Shown here piece by piece: positions 1 to 12,337 of a stretch of DNA of 64,000 nt. The stretch is from Mycobacterium sp. DL440. GTDB taxonomy: Bacteria > Actinomycetota > Actinomycetes > Mycobacteriales > Mycobacteriaceae. Made by a program: the position numbers and the translations under genes. The stretch spans positions 1,912,984 through 1,976,983 of the forward strand of contig NZ_CP050191.1 in NCBI RefSeq assembly GCF_011745145.1, written 5' to 3'. The first letter of the stretch is position 1; each line of letters begins with the position of its first letter. The notes under the pieces are model-generated. The model was not told where the DNA came from. It was given only the letters and a program-made list of their open reading frames with translations, and ran no database searches.

Positions 1-1
1 G

Positions 2-514
2 GTGCTGGTGCTCGCGGTAGCGGTACTTGTGGGCTTCGTCGTGGGCTACAACAAGCTGCGCGCGGCGGACGTGCGGGTCGCCGAGGCGCTCGGCGGCATC
101 GACGTCGAACTGACCCGCCGGGCCGCTCTGATTCCTGCGCTGGTTCAGGCCGTGGCGACGTTCGCCTCGCACGAGACGGCGGTTCTGGGCCGGGTCAGTG
201 GCGCCCAGGCTGCCCTGGCCTCGGCGACCGGTGGTGCTTCGGTGGTGCAGCGCAGCGCTGCCGAGCGTGATCTGGACAGCGCGCTGACCGGTGTGCTGGC
301 ACTGGGATCGTCCTACCCGCAACTCAATTCGTCGATCAACTTCCTGAACTTGCAAGAGAACCTGGCCGACACCGAGAACAAGCTCGCGTTCGCCCGGCAG
401 TACTACAACGACGCCGTGGCCACCCTCAATCGTCTCGTCGGAACCATCCCGTGGGTGTATCTGGCGCCGCTGGCCGGAGTCTCCGAGCGGGAGTACTACA
501 CCGCGCCGCATTAG
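2..514 (+). CDS. LemA family protein (5' end outside window)
   Basis: The visible 170 residues begin in a hydrophobic helix (roughly residues 1-15) followed by YNKLRAADVRVAEALGGIDVELTRRAALIPALVQAV, the LemA family core, in which a single N-terminal membrane anchor precedes an extracytoplasmic helical bundle. The frame is open to the first base of the window, so the true start is probably upstream and this is a 5'-partial gene. It ends with TAG 33 bases before fmt. LemA proteins have no agreed biochemical function. Family assignment is firm; the start and function are not. Confidence 0.85.
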   Translation: MLVLAVAVLVGFVVGYNKLRAADVRVAEALGGIDVELTRRAALIPALVQAVATFASHETAVLGRVSGAQAALASATGGASVVQRSAAERDLDSALTGVLALGSSYPQLNSSINFLNLQENLADTENKLAFARQYYNDAVATLNRLVGTIPWVYLAPLAGVSEREYYTAPH

Positions 515-547
515 GGAAGCAACGGCCTGGATCCCTAAACTGGTCCC

Positions 548-1477
548 GTGCGTCTTGTCTTTGCCGGAACTCCAGAGCCCGCCCTCCCGTCGTTGCAGCG
601 GCTGATCGACTCGCCCCGTCACGATGTGGTCGCGGTCCTGACCCGGCCTGACGCCGCTGCCGGCCGCCGGGGGAAACCCGCGCCCTCGCCGGTCGCGGAG
701 CTGGCGCTTGAACACGACATCCCGGTTCTGCGACCGGCGAAGCCCAACTCCGACGAGTTCGTCGCCGAGCTGTCGGAGCTGGCACCGGACTGCTGTGCTG
801 TCGTCGCCTACGGTGCGCTGCTGAGCGAGCGCCTGCTCGCGGTGCCCCGGCACGGCTGGATCAATCTCCACTTCTCGTTGCTGCCCGCATGGCGCGGGGC
901 GGCACCGGTGCAGGCCTCCCTGGCGGCGGGCGAAGAGGTGACCGGAGCCACCACGTTCCTGATCGAACCGGCGCTGGATTCCGGACCGGTCTATGGGGTC
1001 GTCACCGAGCGGATACGCGACACCGACACCGCGGGCGATCTGCTTGGGCGGCTTGCTGATTCAGGCGCCGCATTGCTGGAATCCACTCTGGACGGCATCG
1101 CCGAGGGGGCACTGACCGCGGTGCCGCAGCCGGCCGACGGGGTCAGCCTGGCGCCCAAGATCACGGTGGAGTCGGCCCGGGTGCGCTGGGATCTCCCGGC
1201 CCACGTCATCGACCGGCGCATCCGTGCGGTCACCCCGAATCCCGGTGCCTGGACGACGATCGGGGACCTGCGGGTCAAGGTCGGTCCGGTCACGGTGGAG
1301 CCGTCGGAGGTTTCGTTGGCCCCCGGCGAGATCCGGGTCGAACGCAACGCGGTGCTGGTCGGTACCGGCTCGCAACCGGTACGGCTCGGGCAGATCCAGC
1401 CGCCCGGCAAGAAACTCATGAATGCCGCCGACTGGGCCCGCGGCGCAAGGTTGGAGGATTCGGTGCGCGCATCATGA
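548..1477 (+). CDS. fmt: Methionyl-tRNA formyltransferase
   Basis: This enzyme formylates the amino group of Met-tRNAfMet using 10-formyltetrahydrofolate, giving the initiator used in bacterial translation. The 309-residue product has the N-terminal formyltransferase fold ([19 protein letters not shown]) with the hallmark [17 protein letters not shown] segment near residues 107-123, followed by the C-terminal tRNA-binding domain. Length is normal for the family. It starts with GTG; its last bases overlap the ATG of rsmB by 4 (ATGA), so the two are probably translationally coupled. Gene order with rsmB, rpe and ribD matches M. tuberculosis. Confidence 0.97.
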   Translation: MRLVFAGTPEPALPSLQRLIDSPRHDVVAVLTRPDAAAGRRGKPAPSPVAELALEHDIPVLRPAKPNSDEFVAELSELAPDCCAVVAYGALLSERLLAVPRHGWINLHFSLLPAWRGAAPVQASLAAGEEVTGATTFLIEPALDSGPVYGVVTERIRDTDTAGDLLGRLADSGAALLESTLDGIAEGALTAVPQPADGVSLAPKITVESARVRWDLPAHVIDRRIRAVTPNPGAWTTIGDLRVKVGPVTVEPSEVSLAPGEIRVERNAVLVGTGSQPVRLGQIQPPGKKLMNAADWARGARLEDSVRAS

Positions 1478-2883
1478 GCAGGCCGTCAGACCGCTCGAAC
1501 CGGCCCAACCGTGCCACGCAAGGCAAGCGCCCGACCAGGCGCACCCCGCTGGACCCGGCCCGCCGGGCAGCGTTCGACGTGCTGCGCGCGGTGTCGGAGC
1601 GTGATTCCTACGCCAACCTGGCACTGCCCGCCATGCTGCGGGAGCGGGGGATCGAGGGGCGTGACGCCGCCTTCGCGACCGAGCTGACTTACGGCAGCTG
1701 CCGTACCCGGGGGCTGCTCGACGCGGTCATCGCCGCGGCAGCCGGGCGCCCGACCGAGCAGATCGATCCGGTGTTGCTCGACCTGTTGCGCCTGGGCACC
1801 TATCAGCTGCTGCGCACCCGGGTCGAGCCGCACGCCGCGGTATCCACCACCGTCGAACAGGCCGGCATCGAATTCGACACGGCCCGAGCCGGTTTCGTCA
1901 ACGGTGTGCTGCGGACGATCTCGCGGAGTACCGAGGCGGAATGGATGGCGCAGCTGGCACCGCCCGCGGCCACCGATCCGGTCGGACATGCGGCGTTCGT
2001 GCATGCCCACCCGCGGTGGATCGCCCAGGCTTTCACCGACGCGCTCGGGGCCAGGGCCGCTGAACTCGACGCCCTGCTCACCAGTGACGACGAGCGTCCC
2101 CTGGTGCACCTGGCGGCGCGGCCCACCGCGCTGACCGCCGCCGAACTGGCCGCACAGGCCGAAGGCACGGTGGGCCGCTACTCGCCGTATGCGGTCTACC
2201 TGCCCGGCGGTGACCCCGGGCAGTTGGCGGCCGTGCGCGACGGCGCCGCCCAGGTCCAGGACGAGGGCAGCCAGTTGGTGGCCCGTGCGTTGACGCTGGC
2301 CGAACTCGACGGCCCGGACACCGGCCGCTGGCTCGATCTGTGCGCCGGACCGGGCGGCAAGACCGCCCTGCTGGCCGCCATCGGTGTGGCCTCGGGGGCC
2401 CGGGTCACCGCGGTCGAGCCGGCACCGCGCCGCGCCGATCTGGTCGAGGAGAACGTCCGCGGGCTGGACGTCGAGGTGCGCCGCGTGGACGGGCGGGAAA
2501 CCGGTCTGGAGCCCGGATTCGACCGGGTCCTCGTCGACGCCCCCTGCACGGGCTTGGGCGCGCTGCGCCGACGCCCGGAGGCGCGGTGGCGTCGTCAGCC
2601 AGGAGATGTCCCCGCGTTGGTGAAACTGCAGCGTGAGCTGCTTGCCGCAGCCATCAAGCTGACCCGTCCCGGCGGCGTGGTCCTCTACGCGACCTGTTCA
2701 CCTCATCTGGCCGAAACGGTCGGGGTGGTGGCCGACGCGGTGCGCCGGCATCCGGTGACTCAGCTGGACGCGCGGGAGTTGTTTGCCCCGGCCGACGACC
2801 TCGGCGACGGACCGCATGTCCAGCTGTGGCCGCATCGGCAAGGCACCGATGCGATGTTCGCCGCAGTGTTAAAAGTAGGGTGA
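1474..2883 (+). CDS. rsmB: 16S rRNA (cytosine-C5) methyltransferase, RsmB/Sun family
   Basis: The protein methylates C5 of a cytosine in 16S rRNA (C967 in E. coli numbering) with S-adenosylmethionine. The 469-residue product has an arginine-rich leader, an N-terminal NusB-like helical domain (about residues 30-160) and a C-terminal SAM domain with the glycine-rich motif [14 protein letters not shown]. Both cysteines typical of RNA m5C methyltransferases are present: DAPCTG and YATCSPH. It starts four bases inside fmt and ends 5 bases before rpe, so it sits in the fmt-rsmB-rpe-ribD operon. Called fmu in mycobacterial annotations. Confidence 0.95.
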   Translation: MSRPSDRSNRPNRATQGKRPTRRTPLDPARRAAFDVLRAVSERDSYANLALPAMLRERGIEGRDAAFATELTYGSCRTRGLLDAVIAAAAGRPTEQIDPVLLDLLRLGTYQLLRTRVEPHAAVSTTVEQAGIEFDTARAGFVNGVLRTISRSTEAEWMAQLAPPAATDPVGHAAFVHAHPRWIAQAFTDALGARAAELDALLTSDDERPLVHLAARPTALTAAELAAQAEGTVGRYSPYAVYLPGGDPGQLAAVRDGAAQVQDEGSQLVARALTLAELDGPDTGRWLDLCAGPGGKTALLAAIGVASGARVTAVEPAPRRADLVEENVRGLDVEVRRVDGRETGLEPGFDRVLVDAPCTGLGALRRRPEARWRRQPGDVPALVKLQRELLAAAIKLTRPGGVVLYATCSPHLAETVGVVADAVRRHPVTQLDARELFAPADDLGDGPHVQLWPHRQGTDAMFAAVLKVG

Positions 2884-2888
2884 TCGCC

Positions 2889-3566
2889 ATGGCAGAACCC
2901 CTGATCGCCCCGTCCATCCTGTCTGCGGATTTCGCGCGGCTGGCCGATGAGGTCGCCGCGGTGGCGGGGGCCGACTGGTTGCACGTCGATGTCATGGACA
3001 ACCACTTCGTGCCCAACCTCACGCTCGGCATGCCGGTCGTGGAGTCCTTGCTCAAGGTGACCGACATCCCGATGGACTGCCACCTGATGATCGACCAGCC
3101 GGAACGCTGGGCGCCGCCGTACGCCGAGGCGGGTGCCTACAACGTCACCTTCCACGCCGAAGCGACCGACAACCCGGTCGGCGTGGCCCGCGATATCCGC
3201 GCCGCCGGTGCCAAGGCCGGGCTTTCGGTGAAACCGGGTACCCCGCTGGAGCCGTATCTGGACATCCTCAAGGAGTTCGACACCCTGCTGGTGATGTCGG
3301 TCGAACCCGGGTTTGGTGGGCAGAAGTTCATCCCGGAGGTGCTCTCCAAGGTGAGTACCGTGCGCCGGCTCGTCGACGCCGGAGAATTGACCATCGTCGT
3401 CGAGATCGACGGGGGCATCAATGCCGACACCATCGAGCAGGCCGCTGAGGCCGGCGTGGACTGCTTCGTCGCCGGCTCCGCGGTGTACAGCGCGTCCGAT
3501 CCGGCGGCCGCGGTGAAATCACTGCGCCGGCAGGCGGCGAGCGCCTCGCGACACCTCACGCTATGA
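2889..3566 (+). CDS. rpe: Ribulose-phosphate 3-epimerase
   Basis: It interconverts ribulose 5-phosphate and xylulose 5-phosphate in the pentose phosphate pathway. The 225-residue TIM-barrel begins [12 protein letters not shown] and shows the metal and substrate motifs [31 protein letters not shown] and EIDGGIN. The frame is open further upstream into rsmB, but ATG at 2889, just after the rsmB stop, gives the standard N-terminus. It overlaps ribD by 4 bases. Ribulose 5-phosphate is also the precursor of dihydroxybutanone phosphate, which may explain its place beside riboflavin genes; that link is inference. Confidence 0.97.
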   Translation: MAEPLIAPSILSADFARLADEVAAVAGADWLHVDVMDNHFVPNLTLGMPVVESLLKVTDIPMDCHLMIDQPERWAPPYAEAGAYNVTFHAEATDNPVGVARDIRAAGAKAGLSVKPGTPLEPYLDILKEFDTLLVMSVEPGFGGQKFIPEVLSKVSTVRRLVDAGELTIVVEIDGGINADTIEQAAEAGVDCFVAGSAVYSASDPAAAVKSLRRQAASASRHLTL

Positions 3567-4564
3567 CGCCCGAGGCCGCGATGCGGCTGGCCATCGAGCA
3601 AGCCGAAGAGGTCAAGGGCTCGACCTACCCCAATCCGCCGGTCGGCGCGGTGATCCTGGACCGCGACGGGCAGATCGCCGGTGTCGGCGGGACGCAACCG
3701 ATCGGCGGCCCGCACGCCGAGGTGGTGGCGTTGCAGGTGGCCGGCGACCGCGCCAAGGGCGGCACCGCCGTCGTCACCCTGGAGCCGTGCAATCACCACG
3801 GCCGCACCCCGCCGTGCGTGGATGCGATTCTGGCAGCAGGGATTTCGACTGTCATCTTTGCGGTGCCCGACCCCAATCCGGAAGCGGAAGGCGGGGCGCG
3901 ACGCCTCGCCGATGCCGGCGTCACCGTCAGTTCCGGGGTGCTGGCCGACGAGGTCGAGCAGGGACCACTGCGTGAGTGGCTGCACAAGCAGCGCACCGGA
4001 TTACCGCATGTCACATGGAAATTCGCCACCAGCGTGGACGGCCGTAGCGCTGCTGCCGACGGTTCCAGTCAGTGGATCACCAGTGAGGCCGCCCGCGCGG
4101 ACGTGCACCGCAAGCGCGCGGCGGCGGATGCGATCGTGGTCGGCACCGGGACGGTGTTTGTCGACGATCCGGCGCTGACCGCACGTCGGGCCGACGGCAC
4201 GCTCACCGATCATCAACCGCTGCGGGTGGTGGTGGGTATGCGCGAGGTGTCGCTGGACGCCAAGGTGCTCAACGATGATTCGCACACGATGCTGATCCGG
4301 ACGCATGATCCGCATGAGGTGATGCGGTCGCTGGGGGACCGGACCGACGTGTTTCTGGAGGGCGGGCCGACTCTGGCGGGGGCCTTCCTGCGGGCCGGTG
4401 TCGTCAACCGGATCGTGGCGTATGTCGCACCGATTGTGCTGGGCGGACCGATCACCGCGGTCGACGACATCGGGGTGCCCAGCATCCTGCATGCCCAGCG
4501 GTGGCGATTCGACGGCATCACCGCGATCGGTCCGGATGTCCGTCTGAGCCTGGTGCCCAACTGA
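3563..4564 (+). CDS. ribD: Riboflavin biosynthesis deaminase-reductase
   Basis: This bifunctional enzyme deaminates the pyrimidine ring and reduces the ribosyl side chain of the GTP cyclohydrolase II product in riboflavin synthesis. The N-terminal deaminase domain has the zinc motif HAEVVAL and [11 protein letters not shown] (about residues 50-90). The C-terminal reductase domain starts near residue 150 ([22 protein letters not shown]) and contains [13 protein letters not shown]. At 333 residues it has normal length. ATG overlaps the rpe stop (ATGA). The remaining riboflavin genes lie 3 kb downstream, beyond the inserted lprG-P55 pair, as in M. tuberculosis. Confidence 0.95.
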   Translation: MTPEAAMRLAIEQAEEVKGSTYPNPPVGAVILDRDGQIAGVGGTQPIGGPHAEVVALQVAGDRAKGGTAVVTLEPCNHHGRTPPCVDAILAAGISTVIFAVPDPNPEAEGGARRLADAGVTVSSGVLADEVEQGPLREWLHKQRTGLPHVTWKFATSVDGRSAAADGSSQWITSEAARADVHRKRAAADAIVVGTGTVFVDDPALTARRADGTLTDHQPLRVVVGMREVSLDAKVLNDDSHTMLIRTHDPHEVMRSLGDRTDVFLEGGPTLAGAFLRAGVVNRIVAYVAPIVLGGPITAVDDIGVPSILHAQRWRFDGITAIGPDVRLSLVPN

Positions 4565-4590
4565 TAGCAGCCCGCAGCAGTTAGCCAGCT

Positions 4591-4609
4591 TTGAATTAGG
4601 GTGACCTAA
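4591..4609 (+). promoter_or_regulatory. Candidate IdeR-type iron box
   Basis: The 19-mer TTGAATTAGGGTGACCTAA agrees with the mycobacterial IdeR consensus TTAGGTTAGGCTAACCTAA at 14 of 19 positions, counted by eye; the right half matches at 11 of 13. It lies 108 bases upstream of the 51-aa frame at 4717. A TANNNT element (TACACT, 4651-4656) sits between them. The weak left half makes this a candidate only. Confidence 0.35.
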
Positions 4610-4716
4610 GTTACGGTCTCGACATGCCGGGCATTGTCGGTGATGATCGGTACACTCGTACCAAAGCGCGTTCGCTGCCGAATGTGCGCCCGTGAACACG
4701 AGCAAAGGACGCGCGC

Positions 4717-4872
4717 ATGACTGCACTGCAGGATTGGCTCCCGAGCACACCATGGACTCCCCGCGCACTCCGGGCGCTGGTGAGTGCCCCGCTACGCCTC
4801 GTGCTGCCCGACCGGCCGGATGAGGCCGACCGGGCACCACGTTTGCTGCGTCCCGGGGTGGAGCGCTGCTGA
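4717..4872 (+). CDS. Small protein of 51 residues, function unknown
   Basis: An ATG frame starting MTALQDWLPSTPWTPRALRA and ending in LLRPGVERC fills the gap between ribD and the convergent P55 gene, stopping 5 bases before the P55 stop. A good Shine-Dalgarno string (AAAGGA) lies about 7 bases before the ATG. The product is rich in Arg, Leu and Pro with alternating charge, has one C-terminal Cys and no membrane segment. I recognise no family. The ribosome-binding site, the fit to the gap and the upstream iron-box-like sequence support a real gene; without conservation data it remains tentative. Confidence 0.45.
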   Translation: MTALQDWLPSTPWTPRALRALVSAPLRLVLPDRPDEADRAPRLLRPGVERC

Positions 4873-4877
4873 ACCGA

Positions 4878-6554
4878 TCAGCTGGATCGGTGGCGCCCCG
4901 GCGGCTCTTGCCCCGGTAGCTGAGCCGTCTCGTCAGCGGACTGGACCGGCAGCACCTGCGTCGGCAGGTATAGCTGCCCGGTCGATGCGTCATCGCTGTC
5001 ACCGGCGCCGAGGCTCTCGGCAGGTCCGTCGAGCTCGTCGGCGTGGAAGTGGCGCGCGGCGATCAGCAGGCCGAGCACCGCACCCACCACGCAGACGATC
5101 GCGGTGATCCCGAAAATGTCGCCGTACATCGACACGTACGCCTGGCGGGCCTGCATGCCCTTGGCGATGAATCGCTCCTGCAGCGACATTTCGCTGGTGT
5201 TCGCCGCAGCCGCCAGGCTGGCCAGGTGCTGATTGAAGCGGAACAGACCCCAGGCGGACAGGGCCGCCATGCCGATCAGCATGCCGATCATCCGGGCCAC
5301 CACGACGAATGCCGAGGCGATGCCGTGCTGCGCGGCGGGTACCACCCGTAGCGTGGCCGACGTCAGCGGAGCGATCACCAACCCGAGGCCCAGACCCACG
5401 ATCGCGAGGTCGGTGTCAAGCACCGGCAACCGGAACAGGACCAGGTTGTGGGTCTTGTCGAGCACGTCGACAGACCAGTGGGTGATCAGCCAGAAGCCGC
5501 CGGCCGCGATCATCAGGCCGGTGAAGCTGACGATGCGATCCCCGACCCGGGTGGCGATCCAGCCACCGATCAGCGCGCCGATCGGCAGGGCGATCAGGAA
5601 TCGCAGCAGCAGGAAGGCCGCGTCGTACTTGTCCTTACCGAGAACGCCCTGACCGAACAGTTCGACATTGACCAGCGTGACCATCAAGGCCGCGCCGGTG
5701 CACAGGGAGGCGGCGAGCGCGGCCAGGAACGGCCGGAACTTCACCCCCGCGGGTTCGATCAGCCGGGTGCGGGCCATCTTTTCCCACACGAAGAACGCGA
5801 CAGCCGCCACCAACGCGCCGATCAGGAGCGGTGGGCCCCACTCGGGCAGCACGTGCTTGCCGTCCGGCTCCGGGTTGTACAGACCCACGACGGCCAGGCC
5901 CAACGTGATGGCCAGCAGGATGCCGCCGGCGACATCGACTTTCTCGCGGTGGTCGCTGGGCTCCTTGCCCGGCAGGCTGAAGTGGATCATCGCCATGGCG
6001 ATGACGGCCAGCGGCACATTGATCCAGAACACGGCCTGCCAGTGATGGAACAGTGCGACGGCGCCGATGCCGTAGAGCGGGCCCAGCACACTGCCGAATT
6101 CCTGCGCGGCACCGACACCGCCCAGCACGGCTGCCCGGTTACGTGCCGCCCACAGATCGGCGCCCAGTGCCAGGGTCACGGGGAGCAGGGCGCCGCTTGC
6201 GGTGCCCTGCACCACGCGGCCGATGACCAGGGTGGTCAGGTCGCCGGACAGCGCGGTGATCACCGAGCCGACCGCGAAACCGGCCAGACCGACCTGGATC
6301 AGCATCTTGCGTCCGAACCGGTCCGAGGCCCGGCCCAGCAGCGGCATGGCGGCGATGTAGCCCAGCAGATAGCCGGTGATGATCGGCGTGACCTGCTGGA
6401 TCTTGTTAATCGCGATCCCGACGTCGGCCATGATGTCGGTCATGATCGTGACCACCACGTAGGTGTCGAGAGCACCGAGCAGCACGGCGAGGCTGCCGGC
6501 GCTGATCGCGATGTGGCGGCTGCGGCCCGCGCTCACCGACTGCGCGGCCCGCAT
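4878..6554 (-). CDS. MFS exporter P55 (DHA2 type, 14 helices)
   Basis: This is the mycobacterial P55 transporter (Rv1410c type), which works with the lipoprotein LprG in moving triacylglycerides and lipoglycans toward the outer envelope and affects drug tolerance. The 558-residue product has about 14 hydrophobic segments. MFS signature elements include [23 protein letters not shown] (residues 60-82) and the DHA2 motif C region [29 protein letters not shown]. The C-terminal tail after about residue 510 is hydrophilic and acidic. Its ATG overlaps the lprG stop (TGATG), confirming the lprG-P55 operon. It converges with the 51-aa frame. Confidence 0.93.
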   Translation of the reverse strand: MRAAQSVSAGRSRHIAISAGSLAVLLGALDTYVVVTIMTDIMADVGIAINKIQQVTPIITGYLLGYIAAMPLLGRASDRFGRKMLIQVGLAGFAVGSVITALSGDLTTLVIGRVVQGTASGALLPVTLALGADLWAARNRAAVLGGVGAAQEFGSVLGPLYGIGAVALFHHWQAVFWINVPLAVIAMAMIHFSLPGKEPSDHREKVDVAGGILLAITLGLAVVGLYNPEPDGKHVLPEWGPPLLIGALVAAVAFFVWEKMARTRLIEPAGVKFRPFLAALAASLCTGAALMVTLVNVELFGQGVLGKDKYDAAFLLLRFLIALPIGALIGGWIATRVGDRIVSFTGLMIAAGGFWLITHWSVDVLDKTHNLVLFRLPVLDTDLAIVGLGLGLVIAPLTSATLRVVPAAQHGIASAFVVVARMIGMLIGMAALSAWGLFRFNQHLASLAAAANTSEMSLQERFIAKGMQARQAYVSMYGDIFGITAIVCVVGAVLGLLIAARHFHADELDGPAESLGAGDSDDASTGQLYLPTQVLPVQSADETAQLPGQEPPGRHRSS

Positions 6555-7282
6555 CAGGAGGCGGGCTTGGTGACGGTGACCTGCTTGCCCCAGTCAGTCA
6601 GGGTCATGGTGACGCTGTTTCCGGGGGTGGGTTCGAGCTTGGCCTGCAGCAGGGTGTGCTTGTCGTCCTCGGTGATCCAGGCGGTGCCCGGGACCGGGCC
6701 GGTGGCCTTGAGCTGTGGGGCGATCTTGTTGACCGCGTCGGCGCTGACGGTGCCGGTCACCCGGACACCCTCGGTGCCGTTGACCGATTCACGGCCGTCG
6801 GCCTTGGCGTCGCTGAAGTTCGCCAGCACGTTGGCCAACCCGGTGTCGGGGTTCAGGATGGCCGAGATGTCGTAGATCTTTTCGGCCGGCCCGTAGTTGG
6901 ACAGTGGGTCGCCGGGGGTCAGCGCGGCGTAGAGGTTTCCGCCGGCGACGACGAACTTCGCATCCTGGATCTTCTGGCCGAAGGCGATGAGGTCGGTGGT
7001 GCCCTCGGCGGCCACCTCGGGAGTATTGGTCAGGTCACCGTCGAGTTTCTCGATGGGAAGGCCGGCGATCGTGCCCTGCACGGTCAGCAGCAGATGAACG
7101 CTCTGCTGGGCCTTGGTGCTGGCCGCGGACTCCTGCAGGAGTTGGGCCGCGTCGGGCAGTGGGGCGTTCGACTTCTCCGAGGAGGACGACGACGAGCAGC
7201 CCGCGACGAGCGCGGTCGCTGCGAAGAAAATTGCGAGTAAGGACTGGACTGCGAAGCGTGGGCGCGTCTGCATGTATTGCAT
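6554..7282 (-). CDS. lprG: Lipoprotein LprG
   Basis: LprG is a lipid-binding envelope lipoprotein that carries triacylated glycolipids and triacylglyceride and partners with P55. The 242-residue product has a signal peptide ending in the lipobox LVAGC (Cys near residue 29), a serine-rich linker, then the LprG/LppX fold ([23 protein letters not shown] onward). The start could be the first codon or Met4 (7273), which gives a more typical signal peptide. It is first in the lprG-P55 operon and divergent from ribE across 65 bases. Confidence 0.94.
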   Translation of the reverse strand: MQYMQTRPRFAVQSLLAIFFAATALVAGCSSSSSSEKSNAPLPDAAQLLQESAASTKAQQSVHLLLTVQGTIAGLPIEKLDGDLTNTPEVAAEGTTDLIAFGQKIQDAKFVVAGGNLYAALTPGDPLSNYGPAEKIYDISAILNPDTGLANVLANFSDAKADGRESVNGTEGVRVTGTVSADAVNKIAPQLKATGPVPGTAWITEDDKHTLLQAKLEPTPGNSVTMTLTDWGKQVTVTKPAS

Positions 7283-7347
7283 CGTAGAGGCTTCTGGCGT
7301 TCGGGCGTTTTCTCCAACTCCCGGTTGAGGCGAATAGTCTGGTCGGC

Positions 7348-7947
7348 GTGTTCACCGGAATCGTTGAAGAGCTGGGTGTCCTGGTCGACAAGGCGGAGCT
7401 GACGGATGCCGCCCGGTTCACCATCCGCGGCCCTGTGGTCACCGCAGATGCCGGTCACGGCGACTCGATCGCGGTGAACGGGGTCTGCCTGACCGTGGTG
7501 GACGTGCTGCCCGACGGCGCGTTCACGGCAGACGTCATGGGGGAGACGCTCAACCGCTCGAGTCTGGGCGGGGTCGGAGTCGGCAGCCAGGTAAACCTGG
7601 AGCGGGCCGCCGCGGTCAACAGTCGCCTCGGGGGTCACATCGTGCAAGGCCACGTGGACGGCACCGGCACTGTGATTTCCCGCACGCCCTTCGAGCACTG
7701 GGAAGTGGTGCGCATCGGCCTGCCTGTCGCGCAGTCGCGTTATGTGGTGGAGAAGGGCTCGATCACCGTCGACGGGGTGTCGCTGACGGTGTCCGCCGTG
7801 GCTGACGACTGGTTCGAGGTGTCGCTGATCCCCACCACGCGCGAGCTCACCACACTGGGGCAGGCGGTCGTGGGGGCAACGGTCAATCTCGAGGTCGACA
7901 TCATCGCCAAGTACGTGGAACGGCTGATGGCCGGTCCCGGTGAGTAA
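7348..7947 (+). CDS. ribE: Riboflavin synthase alpha chain
   Basis: It dismutates two 6,7-dimethyl-8-ribityllumazine molecules to riboflavin and the pyrimidine precursor. The 199-residue product has the two homologous lumazine-binding barrels, the first starting with MFTGIVEELG and the second after about residue 97 (GHIVQGHVDGTGTVISR). It starts with GTG. Called ribC in M. tuberculosis. It stands alone between the divergent lprG and ribBA 97 bases downstream. I looked for an FMN riboswitch upstream and did not see one. Confidence 0.95.
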   Translation: MFTGIVEELGVLVDKAELTDAARFTIRGPVVTADAGHGDSIAVNGVCLTVVDVLPDGAFTADVMGETLNRSSLGGVGVGSQVNLERAAAVNSRLGGHIVQGHVDGTGTVISRTPFEHWEVVRIGLPVAQSRYVVEKGSITVDGVSLTVSAVADDWFEVSLIPTTRELTTLGQAVVGATVNLEVDIIAKYVERLMAGPGE

Positions 7948-8044
7948 GAGCTGGCAATAACCGCTGGATTTCGGTGGTTCATACTGGAGTCGGCATATGG
8001 TCCCGCTTTTGGGACCTGGCATTCGAACAGGCAAGGTGGCGCAG

Positions 8045-9849
<1,805 letters not shown>

Positions 9850-9850
9850 T

Positions 9851-10309
9851 GTGCCGATGACTGCAGAAACCTGGGACATTGACATCCGGCCCTACCTCGC
9901 ACCGTATTTCGCCTACGGTGCGGCGCTGATCATCTTTCTGGCGCACGTGGCGGTCGGGGTGCTGCTGAAGGTGGGATCCACCGGCGTGCTCTTCCAGACG
10001 TCCGATCAGGTGGCCATCGCCTTGCTCGGGGCGATCATCGCCGGAGCGGTACTGATGTTCGCGCGGCCGCGGCTACGGGTCGGCCCATCTGGCGTGGCAG
10101 TGCGGAATCTGATCAGTTTCAAGGTGATTCCATGGTCCGAGGTCCGCGGAGTGGCCTTCCCGGTCGGAGCCCGCTGGGCACGGCTGGACCTACCCGACGA
10201 TGAATACATCCCGGTGATGGCGATCCAGGCGATCGACAAGGGGCGTGCCGTCGAGGCCATGGACGAGGTCCGCGACCTGGTCGACCGGTACCGCTCGACT
10301 CTGGGCTGA
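9851..10309 (+). CDS. Membrane protein with PH-like domain (Rv1417 type)
   Basis: The 152-residue product has two hydrophobic helices (about residues 17-43 and 53-73) followed by a bacterial PH-like domain: LRVGPSGVAVRNLISFKVIPWSEVRGVAFP and a C-terminal helix. It follows ribH after one base and is in the same position in M. tuberculosis, so it is probably cotranscribed with the riboflavin genes, but no role in that pathway is known to me. GTG at 9851 or ATG at 9857 may be the start. It ends 10 bases before the convergent ggt stop. Confidence 0.85.
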   Translation: MPMTAETWDIDIRPYLAPYFAYGAALIIFLAHVAVGVLLKVGSTGVLFQTSDQVAIALLGAIIAGAVLMFARPRLRVGPSGVAVRNLISFKVIPWSEVRGVAFPVGARWARLDLPDDEYIPVMAIQAIDKGRAVEAMDEVRDLVDRYRSTLG

Positions 10310-10319
10310 CACCGGGCGA

Positions 10320-12287
10320 TCAGCCGGCGTCGCCGAGCACGAGACCTTCGCGGCGGGGGTCGGCCCCGCCGATCCACCCCGGCGACGTGCGCACCAGGGC
10401 TGAGAGCCCACTGGACTGATCGGCCAGCGAGACCTGATGCCCGAGTGCGCGCAGGCCCTCGACCAGTTGGTCGCGGTCGCCGTTGGCGACGGTGTCGACC
10501 GATGGATGCTCGCCGCCGACGTTGGTGACGGGCGTGTTGGCCGCGCCGAAGTCGATCATGGATACCGCCTGCTGCGGATCAAGGTTCCAATCCATGATGC
10601 CGACAAGGGTTTTCACGACGAACTGGATGATGACCGCGCCGCCGGGGGAGCCCAGGACCGCATACAGGGCACCTCGTTGCGGCCCCGCCTTGCCGAAGAC
10701 CAGGGTGGGCGCCATGGTGCTGCGCGGGCGCTTTCCGGGCTGAACCCGGTTGGGTATCGGCCGGCCTTCGGTGCTGGTCGGCTCGGCCGAGAAATCGGTG
10801 AGCTGGTTGTTGAGCAGGAAGCCGTCGACCATACGGAACGAACCGAACGCCGACTCGATCGTGGTGGTCAGCGACGCCGCATTGCCGAAACGGTCGATCA
10901 CGCTGATCTGGCTGGAGCCGTGCTCCGGCGCCGGCGGAGTGGTGATCGGTGGCGCGAAGTCCCCGGGTGCGGCCACGCCCATCGTGCGGTTTCGGGAGAT
11001 CAGCGCGGCCCGGCCGGTGAGGTAGGCGCCGTCGAGCAGGGTTTCGGGTGATCCACCGGGCAGCGGGACGAAATCGGTGTCGGCGACGTAGCGATCGCGA
11101 TCGGCGTAGGCGAGACGTTCGGCCTCTGAGATGAGGTGTACCCCGGTCACCGACGGATGGCCGCCGTTGAGATCGATGCGGGCCGGTTTGTAGTCGCTCA
11201 TGGGGAAGTGCTCGAGCATGCCGAGGGTGGCCGCCACTGCGATGCCGCCCGATGACGGCGGCGGCATCCCGCAGACCTCGCGGCCACGGTAGGTGGTGCA
11301 CACCGGGTCACGCTGTTTGACGGTGTAGCCGGCGAGGTCCTGCTCGGTGATGGCACTTGGCGTGCGGCCGCCGCTGGTGTCGGTGGCGGCGGCCACGACC
11401 GCGTGAGCGATGTCACCGGTGTAGAAGGCCTGGGCGCCGCCGGATGCGATGGCGCCCAATGTTTTCGCGTAGGCCGGGTTGGTCATGCGGGTGCTCACCG
11501 GTTTGGGGCTGCCATCGGGGTTGAGGAAGTAGCCGGCAGCGGCGGGGTCCAGGCGAAGTTGGGCGTCGGCGTCGTCGATCGCGGCGGCCAGGCGCGGGCT
11601 GATGTCGAATCCCTGGTCGGCCATCGACACGGCCGGGTCGAAGAGATCGCGCCAGGCCTTCTTGCCGAACTGGCGGTGGACATCGTCGAGCAGTCGCACG
11701 ATGCCGGGCACCCCGATGGAGCGGCCGGACGCCCGCGCATCGGGTTTGGGGACGGTGCGGTCGGTCTCCGACACCCAGCGCAGATAGTTCTCGGTCGCCG
11801 CCGCCGGGGCGGTCTCACGCCCGTCATAGGCGCGCACCGCATTGCCTGCGGCGTCGTAATACAACAGGAAGCCGCCGCCGCCGATCCCGGAGGACTGCGG
11901 TTCGACGAGGCCGAGCACGGCCTGCGCGGTTACCAGCGCGTCAGCTGCGGTGCCGCCGTCGCGCAGCACCTTGCAGGCGGCTTCGGTAGCCAGGGGATTG
12001 GCAGTGGCCACCGCGTAGGTGGAGGTGCGGACGGCCGTCATGTCGCTGCGGTATCCGGTGCCGATTTCGGGGTTGGTCGCCAGGTCGCGAGTGGGCGGCG
12101 GGACCGGCGGTTTGGCTGGGCCCGGCGCCGGCGGGGCCTTGGGCTCCGGGGTGCCGTTGGACAGGATCTGACACGGCCCGGCATCGGTCCTCGCCGGACG
12201 CCGACTGCCATCGGCGCATCCGGCAAGGATCACAGCGACGACGCTGAGCAGCGTGATGACCGAACGGGTGGACGCCAGCAACCGCAC
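10320..12287 (-). CDS. ggt: Gamma-glutamyltransferase, exported lipoprotein
   Basis: The family hydrolyses or transfers the gamma-glutamyl group of glutathione-like substrates and is made as a proenzyme that self-cleaves. The 655-residue product has a signal peptide with lipobox ILAGC (Cys23), so it should be a cell-surface lipoprotein. Family segments include [52 protein letters not shown] and the C-terminal LGSPGG. At the cleavage site, where E. coli has TTHYSVVD, this protein reads SSQISVID (Ser458), so the nucleophile would be Ser rather than Thr. In M. tuberculosis this slot, between the PH-domain gene and uvrC, holds other genes. Confidence 0.9.
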   Translation of the reverse strand: MRLLASTRSVITLLSVVAVILAGCADGSRRPARTDAGPCQILSNGTPEPKAPPAPGPAKPPVPPPTRDLATNPEIGTGYRSDMTAVRTSTYAVATANPLATEAACKVLRDGGTAADALVTAQAVLGLVEPQSSGIGGGGFLLYYDAAGNAVRAYDGRETAPAAATENYLRWVSETDRTVPKPDARASGRSIGVPGIVRLLDDVHRQFGKKAWRDLFDPAVSMADQGFDISPRLAAAIDDADAQLRLDPAAAGYFLNPDGSPKPVSTRMTNPAYAKTLGAIASGGAQAFYTGDIAHAVVAAATDTSGGRTPSAITEQDLAGYTVKQRDPVCTTYRGREVCGMPPPSSGGIAVAATLGMLEHFPMSDYKPARIDLNGGHPSVTGVHLISEAERLAYADRDRYVADTDFVPLPGGSPETLLDGAYLTGRAALISRNRTMGVAAPGDFAPPITTPPAPEHGSSQISVIDRFGNAASLTTTIESAFGSFRMVDGFLLNNQLTDFSAEPTSTEGRPIPNRVQPGKRPRSTMAPTLVFGKAGPQRGALYAVLGSPGGAVIIQFVVKTLVGIMDWNLDPQQAVSMIDFGAANTPVTNVGGEHPSVDTVANGDRDQLVEGLRALGHQVSLADQSSGLSALVRTSPGWIGGADPRREGLVLGDAG

Positions 12288-12337
12288 AGTTCGACGGTAG
12301 CGGAGTTGAGTCAGATCGCGGCAGTAACCTGGAAACC

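Noticed and set aside
7948..8044. Search for an FMN riboswitch before ribE and ribBA
   Set aside because: The upstream gaps of 65 and 97 bases are too short and lack the conserved RFN strings.
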